A stretch of 64,000 nt of DNA from assembly GCA_965223825.1 (NCBI GenBank), contig OZ245018.1, forward strand, positions 1,364,001-1,428,000, written 5' to 3'. Positions 9,574 to 17,585 of this stretch are shown one piece after another (within the stretch, counting starts at the first letter, position 1; each line of letters opens with the position of its first letter). Both the position numbers and the translations under genes were made by a program. Source of the DNA: CAJXQU01 sp965223825. GTDB taxonomy: Bacteria > Pseudomonadota > Gammaproteobacteria > CAJXQU01. The notes beneath the pieces are model-generated. The model did no database searches. It saw only the letters and a program-made list of their open reading frames with translations, and was not told the DNA's origin.

Positions 9574-9630
9574 GACGTTTTGGTCACTTAAGTTCTTTGG
9601 TGTTCAAAATGGTCACTTTCAAAAAACGTC
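9574..9630 (+). promoter_or_regulatory. Putative DmpR upstream activating sequences
   Basis: TGGTCACTT occurs at 9581-9589 and again at 9610-9618, a 29-bp spacing (close to three helical turns). The pair is enclosed by an inverted repeat GACGTTTT (9574-9581) / AAAACGTC (9623-9630). The block lies about 80-135 bp upstream of the predicted start, the usual range for XylR/DmpR enhancer sites, which also come as two sites about three turns apart. The match to the published TTGATCAATTGATCAA-type consensus is poor, so the assignment rests on geometry. Confidence 0.55.
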
Positions 9631-9683
9631 AAGATAAATCGTAAGCCATTGTCTTTAATAGGGAATATTCGATATTTTCCACA

Positions 9684-9699
9684 TGGCACAAAGCATGCA
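9684..9699 (+). promoter_or_regulatory. Sigma54 (-24/-12) promoter of the phenol operon
   Basis: TGGCAC-AAAGC-ATGCA matches the sigma54 consensus TGGCAC-N5-TTGCA at all but one position. The invariant GG (9685-9686) and GC (9697-9698) have the required 10-bp gap. Transcription would begin near 9709, leaving a leader of about 120 nt before dmpQ. This fits a DmpR-type activator immediately upstream. Confidence 0.85.
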
Positions 9700-9832
9700 C
9701 CTACCTCTATAAAATTCGTCAAAGTTTAAAAAGAATGGCGATTTATAAATATAAAAAAGTTACAAAATAAAAATAATACGTGCAAAAAATGCATTTCCTA
9801 ACGAGGGAATGTTTAACGAGGAGGTTCCTGAC

Positions 9833-10144
9833 ATGTCACTAGTTGTACATATCGAGGACACGGGTGAACGTTTTGATTGTCTTCCGGGAGAGTCTTTACT
9901 CACTTCAATGGTTCGGCTTGGTCGGCGTGGTATTCCAGTTGGATGTCGTGGCGGTGGCTGCGGTGTTTGCAAAATCGAAATAACGCAGGGTCAAGTTTCA
10001 ACACGCGTGATGAGTCGCGCACATATCTCCTCTGACGATGAATGTAACGGCCGTTTGCTTGCTTGCAAATCGAGTCCGCTAACGGATGTGTCGATCAAAG
10101 TGATCGGGCATATGCATAAAACAGTTTGTCGAAATAAAACTTAA
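9833..10144 (+). CDS. dmpQ: [2Fe-2S] ferredoxin, DmpQ/XylT-like
   Basis: 103 residues of plant-type ferredoxin. The cluster ligands are visible in GCRGGGCGVC plus the distal cysteine of LLACKS. In meta-pathway operons this ferredoxin reduces the iron of catechol 2,3-dioxygenase when it is oxidised by substituted catechols, and so reactivates it. The ATG at 9833 is preceded by GAGGAGG at 8 nt; the longer start at 9809 is less likely. It is the first gene after the sigma54 promoter, directly before dmpB, whereas in the classical dmp order it follows dmpP. Confidence 0.9.
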   Translation: MSLVVHIEDTGERFDCLPGESLLTSMVRLGRRGIPVGCRGGGCGVCKIEITQGQVSTRVMSRAHISSDDECNGRLLACKSSPLTDVSIKVIGHMHKTVCRNKT

Positions 10145-10188
10145 AAGACAGATAAATAATAAATCGTTTAAACGAGGAGGAGTTGGAT

Positions 10189-11124
10189 ATGGCAATGACA
10201 GGCGTATTGCGTCCGGGCCATGCAGTTATTCGTGTGTTGGATCTGGAAGAGGGCGTTCGTCACTACCGCGACATTATGGGTTTGGAAGAAACTGGCCGTG
10301 ATGATCAGGGACGTGTCTATTTAAAATGTTGGGATGAGATTGATCACAACAGCATTATTTTACGAGAAGCAGAAACAGCAGGTCTTGATTTTATTGGATA
10401 TAAAGTTTTGAACAACGCGACGCTCGATCAGCTGGAAGCAGATGTGCAAGCTTACGGGTTAACCACAGAACGTATGCCCGCAGGTGATCTGTTAGAAACG
10501 GGAGAACGTGTTCGTTTTACCTTACCAACAGGTCATTTGTTTGAGTTATATGCAGAAAAAACCGCTTTTGGTAATGGCTGTGGTACGACCGATCCTAAGC
10601 CTTGGTCTGAGGGGAAAAGGCGCGGTATGGCACCTCGACGATTCGATCATGCCTTGTTGTATGGACCAAATATTGCCGAAAATTTAAAACTTTTTACGGA
10701 CGTACTCGGTTTTAATTTGGTTGAACGTATCCTTAATCCCGAAGGTACTGACAATATTGTGATCTTCCTCAGTTGTTCAATTAAATCGCACGATATCGCC
10801 TTTGGTGAATTTCCTGAACCGGCAAAATTACATCACTGTTCTTTTCTAATGGATACCTGGGACCAGGTTTTACATGCCGGAGACATGATGTCGATGCATA
10901 ACATTCCAACCGATATCGGCCCAACACGTCACGGCGTCACGCGTGGTCAAACAATTTATGCCTGGGATCCATCCGGTAATCGCTTCGAAACCTTCAAAGA
11001 AGATCGATCGCCTTACCCAGATCATGAGCCACTCACATGGACATTTGAAGGCACGGGTGAAGGTGGCGGTTTGGATTATATGCAACGAAAACTACATGAA
11101 ACTTTCCTGACCGTCGTCACTTAG
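10189..11124 (+). CDS. dmpB: Catechol 2,3-dioxygenase
   Basis: 311 residues, an extradiol type I (VOC-fold) dioxygenase of the XylE/DmpB subgroup. It opens catechol between C2 and C3 to 2-hydroxymuconic semialdehyde. The three Fe(II) ligands are visible: His about 154 in RRFDHALLYG, His about 215 in LHHCSF, and Glu about 267 in GNRFETF. GAGGAGG lies 8 nt before the ATG at 10189; the in-frame TTG at 10183 falls in the spacer. It lies between its ferredoxin and the phenol hydroxylase genes. Confidence 0.96.
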   Translation: MAMTGVLRPGHAVIRVLDLEEGVRHYRDIMGLEETGRDDQGRVYLKCWDEIDHNSIILREAETAGLDFIGYKVLNNATLDQLEADVQAYGLTTERMPAGDLLETGERVRFTLPTGHLFELYAEKTAFGNGCGTTDPKPWSEGKRRGMAPRRFDHALLYGPNIAENLKLFTDVLGFNLVERILNPEGTDNIVIFLSCSIKSHDIAFGEFPEPAKLHHCSFLMDTWDQVLHAGDMMSMHNIPTDIGPTRHGVTRGQTIYAWDPSGNRFETFKEDRSPYPDHEPLTWTFEGTGEGGGLDYMQRKLHETFLTVVT

Positions 11125-11144
11125 ACGATCAGGAAGATGATTTC

Positions 11145-11441
11145 ATGAATCCTAAAATGCAATTTGACGATCAGGATGTGGCTCTCAACTCGTTCGATGT
11201 AAATGAACGGTTTGTACGCGTGCGTGAGCTACGTCCTGACGGGTTTATTGAGTTTGAATTTGCGATCGGTGATCCAGAACTGTTTGCTGAGATGATTTTA
11301 GACGTCAACGATTTCGATGCGTTTTGTTCATTACATAAGGTAATTTTTCTTGCCGAAGGAGGTCATGATTTAGCAAGTGAAGAAGATGAATTTCACTGGC
11401 GTTTAAAAGATGCAACTAAAACGCGATTCAAATCGAAATAA
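11145..11441 (+). CDS. dmpK: Phenol hydroxylase assembly protein DmpK
   Basis: 98 acidic residues of the phenol hydroxylase subunit P0 family (DmpK/PhcK). The protein assists assembly or iron loading of the hydroxylase and is not needed for catalysis once the enzyme is mature. It starts 20 bp after dmpB and is the first gene of the KLMNOP block. Family features seen are VRVRELRPDGFIEFEF, the FDAFCSLHKV segment and a short basic tail. Confidence 0.88.
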   Translation: MNPKMQFDDQDVALNSFDVNERFVRVRELRPDGFIEFEFAIGDPELFAEMILDVNDFDAFCSLHKVIFLAEGGHDLASEEDEFHWRLKDATKTRFKSK

Positions 11442-11493
11442 CCCAATAAATAACTATAAAAAATAATCCACTATTCGGACAGGAGTTAATAAT

Positions 11494-12501
11494 ATGCAGA
11501 TAGATCTACGTACTGTCAGCATCCAACCACAGCGTAATACGTTTGATCATCTCGTACGACGTTTTGGTGATAAACCGGCTTCACGTTATCAGGAAGCTAC
11601 CTACGATATTCAAGCGGCGAATAACCTGCAGTACCGTCCCCTTTGGGATCCTGATCATCAATTACATGATCCTGCGCGGACACAAATTGTTATGCAAGAT
11701 TGGTATGCGCTGAAAGATCCACGACAGTTTTATTATGGGCCATACACCATTACACGATCACGCCAACAAGAAGCGGTTGAATCCAGTTTTGATTTTGTTG
11801 AAAGCCGCAGTTTGATCGATTGGGTGCCAGAAAAGATTAGAACAAATGCGTTACGTTTATTAATTCCTTTACGCCACGCAGCCTGGGGTGCAAATCAAAA
11901 TAATTCACATCTGTGTGCGGTTGGGTACGGCACAGCGTTTACACAACCGTGTATTTATTATGCGATGGACAGTTTGGGCATTGCGCAATATCTGACCCGC
12001 ATCGGTTTACTTGTCGGTGATGTTGATGCGCTTGAGCGTGGTAAAAACGATTGGTTGACGGCGAATGAGTGGCAAGGTTTGCGTCGTTATATTGAAAAAT
12101 GCCTTGTGACGAAAGACTGGTTTGAATTATTTATGGCGCAAAACGTCATTCTAGATGGTTTGTTATACCCCCTTATTTACGGCGAAATTGTGGATAAACG
12201 TTGGTCGGCCGATGGTGGATCATCATTGGCGATGCTGACGTCATTCATGAGTGATTGGTCAAAAGAATCTCATCGTTGGGTTGATGCCTGCATTAAAACG
12301 GTTGCAGCAGAAAGTCCTGAAAATAAAAACTTAATGGACCAATGGTTACATAAATGGATAGCTCCTGCGCAGGACGCACTATTACCATTAGCGAGTATTG
12401 CGGTTGAAGATGATGCCGAACAATTAGTGGAAGATGTTGTTAATGCCTTTGTAAAGCGGCTCAATAAACTCGGGCTCGATCTAACGGGGGACGCATCGTG
12501 A
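11494..12501 (+). CDS. dmpL: Phenol hydroxylase beta subunit P1
   Basis: 335 residues (DmpL is about 331). This is the structural beta subunit of the multicomponent phenol hydroxylase (alpha-beta-gamma hydroxylase of the soluble di-iron monooxygenase superfamily). It has the ferritin-like helical fold but no iron-binding ExxH pairs. An ACAGGAG site precedes the ATG. The last codons overlap the GTG start of dmpM by 4 bp (GTGA), implying translational coupling. Confidence 0.93.
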   Translation: MQIDLRTVSIQPQRNTFDHLVRRFGDKPASRYQEATYDIQAANNLQYRPLWDPDHQLHDPARTQIVMQDWYALKDPRQFYYGPYTITRSRQQEAVESSFDFVESRSLIDWVPEKIRTNALRLLIPLRHAAWGANQNNSHLCAVGYGTAFTQPCIYYAMDSLGIAQYLTRIGLLVGDVDALERGKNDWLTANEWQGLRRYIEKCLVTKDWFELFMAQNVILDGLLYPLIYGEIVDKRWSADGGSSLAMLTSFMSDWSKESHRWVDACIKTVAAESPENKNLMDQWLHKWIAPAQDALLPLASIAVEDDAEQLVEDVVNAFVKRLNKLGLDLTGDAS

Positions 12502-12767
12502 GTAAAGTGTTTATTGCACTGCAAGCCAATGAAGATACGCGATCAATTATCGAAGCGATCACCATAGACAACCCAGAAGCGATTGTGAACGACGAACCGG
12601 CAATGGTGAAGATCGATGCGGAAGATTTATTAACGATCAAACGTGAAACGGTGGAAGAGTTGATCGGACGCGATTTTGATTTGCAGGAAATACATATCAA
12701 TTTAATTTCTCTCTCGGGACATATCGATGAAACCGAAGATGAAATGATTCTCAGCTGGAACCGTTGA
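12498..12767 (+). CDS. dmpM: Phenol hydroxylase regulatory (effector) protein P2
   Basis: 89 residues, the cofactor-less effector protein of the di-iron monooxygenase, equivalent to MmoB/TmoD, which docks on the hydroxylase and gates oxygen activation. The sequence (VFIALQANEDTRSIIEAI) matches the family and the length equals DmpM. The start codon is GTG and overlaps the end of dmpL by 4 bp. Confidence 0.93.
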   Translation: MSKVFIALQANEDTRSIIEAITIDNPEAIVNDEPAMVKIDAEDLLTIKRETVEELIGRDFDLQEIHINLISLSGHIDETEDEMILSWNR

Positions 12768-12781
12768 GTCGGAGGTAAATG

Positions 12782-14332
12782 ATGGACGTTCGTACCAAGA
12801 AAAAATTAGGTTTAAAAGAAAAATACACACTTATGACGCGTAGCCTAGGTTGGGAACCTAGCTATGAGGATGAAAATGATGTTTATTCCATGATGGAATT
12901 TGAAGGCATAAAAATTCATGATTGGGATAAATGGGAAGATCCATTTCGATTGACCATGGATTCTTATTGGAAATATCAGGCAGAAAAAGAACGTAAGTTG
13001 TACGCGATTATTGATGCGTTTAATCAAAACAATGGACACTTAGGTGTGACGGATGTTCGTTATATTAATGCCTTAAAATTATTTTTATCAGCAGTGCCAG
13101 GTCTTGAGTATAATGCGCACCGTGGGTACGCTCGGTTAGGTCGTGAATTCCCCGGTGTTGGTGCGGCGATCGCTTGTCAAATGCAGTGTATCGATGAGCT
13201 GCGTCATTGTCAGACACAGATCCATTCATTATCGAATTACAATCGTTTTTATAACGGTTTCCATGATTGGAAACACATGAATGATCACATGTGGTATTTG
13301 TCTGTTTCAAAATCTTTTTTTGAAGATGCATGTACCGCAGGACCATTTGAGTTTATTACTGCGATCAGTTTTTCCTTCGAATATGTATTAACTAATTTAG
13401 TCTTCGTGCCATTTATTTCCGGCGCTGCTTATAACGGTGATATGGGTGCTATGACGTTTGGCTTTTCTGCTCAATCGGACGAAGCGCGTCATATGACACT
13501 GGGCTTGGAAGTGATCAAGTTTATGCTAGAGCAAGATCCAGATAACTTACCGATCATTCAAGGTTGGATAGATAAATGGACATGGCGTGGAGTGAGACTG
13601 TTAACCATTGTCGCGATGATGATGGATTACATGTTACCGAAGCGAGTGATGAGTTGGCGCGAAGCGTGGGAAATTTACTTCGAAGAAAACGGCATGGCGC
13701 TTTTTAATGATCTGGCGCGCTATGGAATTAAACTACCAGATTACACTGAGCAAATTAAAAAGGAAAAAGATCATATTTCCCATCAAGCATGGTGTGCATT
13801 TTATGGCGCGTCAGGCATGACGAATTTTCACACATGGCTACCATCTGATGAAGAATTGGATTGGTTGTCTGCAAAATACCCAGATAGTTTTGATCAATAT
13901 TATCGTCCACGTTATGAGCACTGGCGTAAAGAAGCCGACGCTGGACGTCGTTTCTTTAATAACAATATGCCGATGCTGTGCCAGGTTTGTCAGATCCCTA
14001 TGTTGTTTACTGAGACTGATAACCCCGGTCAGATTGCCTATCGACAATCCGAATTTAAGGATGAGCAGTATCATTTTTGTTCTGATCCTTGTCAGCATAT
14101 TTTTGACAATGAACCGGATAAATATGTTGAAGCTTGGCTACCCGCACATCAAATTCTTCAGGGGAATTGTTTTAAAAAAGGTGATGATCCAACCGCTGAA
14201 GGTTTTGATCCGATTCAATCCGTTATGGGCTACTGGAACCTGATCAATGGTCGAGACAATGGCGATATTGAAGGCTCTGAAGATGCGAAGAATTTTTCGC
14301 AATGGCGTGATGTTTCAAAACAAAATTCATAA
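12782..14332 (+). CDS. dmpN: Phenol hydroxylase alpha subunit P3 (di-iron catalytic)
   Basis: About 516 residues, the catalytic subunit that converts phenol to catechol. The second carboxylate-bridged iron motif set is visible: DELRH (about residue 137) and SDEARH (about residue 232), each an ExxH. C-terminal CQVCQIP and CSDPCQHIF form the YHS-like zinc region typical of the large subunit. Two ATG codons are adjacent (12779 and 12782); the second is better spaced from GGAGG at 12771. Confidence 0.96.
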   Translation: MDVRTKKKLGLKEKYTLMTRSLGWEPSYEDENDVYSMMEFEGIKIHDWDKWEDPFRLTMDSYWKYQAEKERKLYAIIDAFNQNNGHLGVTDVRYINALKLFLSAVPGLEYNAHRGYARLGREFPGVGAAIACQMQCIDELRHCQTQIHSLSNYNRFYNGFHDWKHMNDHMWYLSVSKSFFEDACTAGPFEFITAISFSFEYVLTNLVFVPFISGAAYNGDMGAMTFGFSAQSDEARHMTLGLEVIKFMLEQDPDNLPIIQGWIDKWTWRGVRLLTIVAMMMDYMLPKRVMSWREAWEIYFEENGMALFNDLARYGIKLPDYTEQIKKEKDHISHQAWCAFYGASGMTNFHTWLPSDEELDWLSAKYPDSFDQYYRPRYEHWRKEADAGRRFFNNNMPMLCQVCQIPMLFTETDNPGQIAYRQSEFKDEQYHFCSDPCQHIFDNEPDKYVEAWLPAHQILQGNCFKKGDDPTAEGFDPIQSVMGYWNLINGRDNGDIEGSEDAKNFSQWRDVSKQNS

Positions 14333-14361
14333 CAAAAATAAATAAGATGTGAGGAGTAGTT

Positions 14362-14721
14362 ATGGCTGTTAAAGCAATCAAAGAATTTGTTGGGGTTCCG
14401 AAAGATATTGAAGCAAATTTTCATGGCAATCGTCTGGTCTATATCGGGTGGGATAAACATTTAATGTTTTATGCACCGTTGTGTGTTGCGCTACCACCGT
14501 CGATGCCCTTTCAACAATTGATTGAAGACGTGATACCGAATGCTTGGGGTAGCCACCCTGATCTTGAAAAAGTGGAGTGGGAGAAGGTCGAGTGGATGCG
14601 ATCAGGTCAAGCATTTACGCCAGAGTTTAGTAAAAGTCTGGAAGAGAATGGAGTGCGCCATAAAGATATTTTACGTATGCGCACACCTGGACTTGATGGC
14701 ATCAACGGCACTTGTTTCTAA
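14362..14721 (+). CDS. dmpO: Phenol hydroxylase gamma subunit P4
   Basis: 119 residues (DmpO about 119), the small gamma subunit of the hydroxylase. It contains the family motif DRNRLVYIGWDKHLMF-like GNRLVYIGWDKHLMF and the conserved PDLEKVEW segment. GAGGAG precedes the ATG. Its place between the alpha subunit and the reductase is the canonical dmp order. Confidence 0.92.
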   Translation: MAVKAIKEFVGVPKDIEANFHGNRLVYIGWDKHLMFYAPLCVALPPSMPFQQLIEDVIPNAWGSHPDLEKVEWEKVEWMRSGQAFTPEFSKSLEENGVRHKDILRMRTPGLDGINGTCF

Positions 14722-14737
14722 TCTCAGGGAGAGAAAG

Positions 14738-15796
14738 ATGACGTACCAACTAACGATTGAGCCCCTTGGTGAAACAATCGATGTCGAAGATGATCAGACG
14801 ATTCTTGATGCAGCATTACGTGCGGGAATTTATTTACCGCATGCTTGCTGTCACGGGTTGTGTGCAACATGCAAGGTGCAAATTGTAGATGGCGAAGTTG
14901 AACATGGTGATGTATCCAGCTTTGCACTAATGGATTTCGAGCGTGACGAACAAAAGTGTCTTGCGTGCTGTGCGACACTCGAAAGTGATCTCGTCATCGA
15001 AGCGGATATTGATGAAGATCCAGACGCGGAAAATTTACCCGTAGAAGATTACCCCGGTGTCGTCACGCGAATAGAAGATCTGACCCCAACGATAAAAGGT
15101 ATCTGGATAAAACTTGAAGATGATGGGATTCGTTTTCAAGCAGGACAGTATATTAATCTTGAATTACCCGGTGACATGGGTATTCGCGCTTTCTCGATCG
15201 CTAGTGATCCATCTGAAAGAAATGAGATCGAATTAAACATTCGTATTGTACCGGGCGGCGAAGCCACGACGTATCTTCATCACTCATTACAGGTTGGAGA
15301 TGCGATCAATGTCGTTGGCCCGTATGGCCGTTTCTTCGTTCGTAAGTCAGCGAATGTGCCGTTGATTTTCATGGCAGGTGGATCGGGTTTATCCAGTCCG
15401 CGCTCAATGATTCTTGATCTGCTCGCTGAGGGGTTTGAGAAAAACATCGTGCTTGTTTATGGGCAACGCGTGCGATCAGAACTTTATTATCATGATGAAT
15501 TTCTCGCGCTCGCAGAAGCACATGATAATTTTACTTATGTTCCGGCGTTATCCGATGAACCGGAAGATTCGAATTGGGACGGTTTCCGTGGCTTTGTCCA
15601 TGATGCCGCGAAAGCGCATTTTGATAATGATTTCCGTGATCACAAAGCGTACCTGTGTGGACCGCCGGTCATGATCGACGCATGTATATCTGCATTGATG
15701 CAGGGCCGGTTATTTGAGCGCGATATTTATATGGAAAAATTCATTTCCGCTGCAGATGCTCAACAAGTGCGAAGCCCATTATTTAAAGCAATTTAA
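14738..15796 (+). CDS. dmpP: Phenol hydroxylase reductase P5
   Basis: 352 residues (DmpP 353). The N-terminal plant-type [2Fe-2S] domain has CCHGLCATC plus the distal cysteine in CLACCATL. The FAD domain has RAFSIASD, and the NAD domain has GGSGLSSPRSM and the C-terminal CGPPVMID motif. It passes electrons from NADH to the di-iron centre of dmpN. GGGAGAGAAAG precedes the ATG. It is the last gene of the upper block; a 187-bp gap with a LysR-type site follows. Confidence 0.95.
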   Translation: MTYQLTIEPLGETIDVEDDQTILDAALRAGIYLPHACCHGLCATCKVQIVDGEVEHGDVSSFALMDFERDEQKCLACCATLESDLVIEADIDEDPDAENLPVEDYPGVVTRIEDLTPTIKGIWIKLEDDGIRFQAGQYINLELPGDMGIRAFSIASDPSERNEIELNIRIVPGGEATTYLHHSLQVGDAINVVGPYGRFFVRKSANVPLIFMAGGSGLSSPRSMILDLLAEGFEKNIVLVYGQRVRSELYYHDEFLALAEAHDNFTYVPALSDEPEDSNWDGFRGFVHDAAKAHFDNDFRDHKAYLCGPPVMIDACISALMQGRLFERDIYMEKFISAADAQQVRSPLFKAI

Positions 15797-15842
15797 TCAA
15801 ATGATCGCACGTCGTGACGGAAAAAATAATGCGATTAACGCC

Positions 15843-15857
15843 ATACCTATTAAGTAT
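15843..15857. promoter_or_regulatory. LysR operator ATACCTATTAAGTAT before dmpE
   Basis: A second perfect ATAC-N7-GTAT, identical at 13 of 15 positions to the site upstream of the LysR gene. GGTATT repeats follow at 15875-15880 and 15885-15890, as expected for a secondary activation site. A weak promoter pair, TTGAAA (15889-15894) and GTTAGT (15912-15917), lies downstream. It suggests the dmpE-onward block has its own LysR-controlled promoter. Confidence 0.6.
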
Positions 15858-15983
15858 CAAGTTTCCGTTTAAAAGGTATTGGTAGGTATTGAAAACGCTT
15901 TGTAGACTGTGGTTAGTCTTATTCAATCATCGCATTTGATAATTGTTCTACCTAAAAAAAATAATAGAAATAAGGGAAAACGA

Positions 15984-16781
15984 ATGACGGATATTAATAT
16001 ACAAAAGCTCGGTGATGAGTTGTACGAAGCATTTACCGCACGTACAACCATCGCACCGCTACTTGAACGACATCCTGATATTACGCTTGATCAAGCATAT
16101 CGCGTGCAATTACGTTTTATTGAACGTCGTGTCAAAGCGGGTGAAAAAATTGTCGGTAAAAAAATTGGCGTCACGAGTAAACCTGTGCAAGATTTTCTTG
16201 GTGTTTATCAACCGGATTTTGGTCAATTAACGGATCAAATGATCTATCAAGCGGGTGAAACGATTGATCTGAATAAACTGATCCAACCTAAAGCCGAAGC
16301 GGAGCTGGCGTTCGTTTTAAAGAACGATCTCAAGGGGCCAGGTATTACTGCTTTAGACGTGATCAGCGCGACGGATTATGTTTCTCCGTGTTTTGAAATA
16401 GTCGATTCACGAATTAAAGATTGGAATATAAAAATTCAAGATACCGTTGCGGACAACGCCTCATGCGGTGTTTATGTGATCAGTGATGATAAAGCAGATC
16501 CGCGTGATTTTGATATGACACTTGCCGGCATGGTTTTGGAAAAAAACGGTGAACTTTTTTCAACGGGTGTCGGCGCAGCCGTGCAAGGGTCACCCGTAAA
16601 TGCGGTTGTCTGGCTGGCGAACACCTTAGGTGAATTGGGTATTCCGTTTCTTGCTGGTGAAGTAATTTTGTCCGGCTCTCAATCGGCGCTTGTTCCTGTT
16701 GTGGATGGTGATGAATTGGTCTGCCATGTTGGTGGGTTAGGCACTTGCCGGGCTAATTTTTCAGGGAGGAGTGCAGTATGA
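15984..16781 (+). CDS. dmpE: 2-oxopent-4-enoate hydratase
   Basis: 265 residues of the hydratase/decarboxylase fold (fumarylacetoacetase-like). GKKIGVTSKPVQDFLGVYQP and IKIQDTVADNASCGV mark it as the hydratase and not the decarboxylase. It adds water to 2-hydroxypenta-2,4-dienoate to give 4-hydroxy-2-oxovalerate. Metal ligands are likely the Glu residues in KAEAELAFV. The ATG at 15984 follows AAGGGAAAAC. Its end overlaps dmpH by 4 bp (ATGA); the two proteins form a complex in Pseudomonas. Confidence 0.93.
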   Translation: MTDINIQKLGDELYEAFTARTTIAPLLERHPDITLDQAYRVQLRFIERRVKAGEKIVGKKIGVTSKPVQDFLGVYQPDFGQLTDQMIYQAGETIDLNKLIQPKAEAELAFVLKNDLKGPGITALDVISATDYVSPCFEIVDSRIKDWNIKIQDTVADNASCGVYVISDDKADPRDFDMTLAGMVLEKNGELFSTGVGAAVQGSPVNAVVWLANTLGELGIPFLAGEVILSGSQSALVPVVDGDELVCHVGGLGTCRANFSGRSAV

Positions 16782-17575
16782 GTCTCACACTTAACCAAGA
16801 GGATATTGTGCGTTTATGTGAACGTGTGGAGGGTGCGCAAACCCGCGCTTACGCGATTCCTAAATTAACGAATGAATATCCGAATATGACGATTCGTGAT
16901 GGCTATGCGGTACAACTTGAATTACGCCGCCGTTTTATTGAACAAGGTCATCGGCAAGTGGGCTGGAAAGCCGGTTTAACGTCTAAAGCGAAAATGGAAC
17001 AAATGGGCGTGAATGTGCCGTCGATTGGTTTCTTAACTGATCGTATGAGTCGGCCAGAAAATTCCGCGATCACAACATCCGATCTTGTTCATCCACGAGT
17101 GGAATGTGAAGTGGCGTTTATGACTAATGCGACACTCACGGGGCCAGACTGTACAGCAGAGCAAGTAATCGCGGCGACGGAATATGTAATTCCGGCAGTG
17201 GAAATTATTGATTCACGTTTTTCCGGTTTTAAATTCGATTTGGAAAGTGTGATCGCAGACAACGGATCTTCTGCACGTTTTGTTGCGGGTGGTCGTCCGC
17301 GACGGGTAGACGAGCTTGATTTGAAAACGCTCGGCGTTGTGATGGAAAAAAATGGTGAAATCGTAACGATGGGCGCATCGGCAGCGGTACTCTGTCATCC
17401 AGCCAATGCGGTTGCGATGCTCGTGAATATTTTGCATGAATTGGGTGAAAGTTTACCAGCAGAAAGTTTTGTTATGAGCGGCGGGATCACGGAAGCCGTT
17501 GCTGTGCAGCCGGGCGATAACGTGATTGCGCGCTTCCAAGAACTCGGTAGTGTTTCAATGCGGTTTGTTGACTGA
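16778..17575 (+). CDS. dmpH: 4-oxalocrotonate (2-oxo-3-hexenedioate) decarboxylase
   Basis: 265 residues, paralogous to dmpE but with the decarboxylase signature GWKAGLTSKAKMEQMGV and LVHPRVECEVAF. It decarboxylates the oxalocrotonate keto form to 2-hydroxypentadienoate, normally in a complex with DmpE so the unstable product is channelled. Its presence implies that the dehydrogenase branch of the meta pathway is used, even though dmpC is not in the window. It is translationally coupled to dmpE. Confidence 0.92.
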   Translation: MSLTLNQEDIVRLCERVEGAQTRAYAIPKLTNEYPNMTIRDGYAVQLELRRRFIEQGHRQVGWKAGLTSKAKMEQMGVNVPSIGFLTDRMSRPENSAITTSDLVHPRVECEVAFMTNATLTGPDCTAEQVIAATEYVIPAVEIIDSRFSGFKFDLESVIADNGSSARFVAGGRPRRVDELDLKTLGVVMEKNGEIVTMGASAAVLCHPANAVAMLVNILHELGESLPAESFVMSGGITEAVAVQPGDNVIARFQELGSVSMRFVD

Positions 17576-17585
17576 GGTATTGCAC

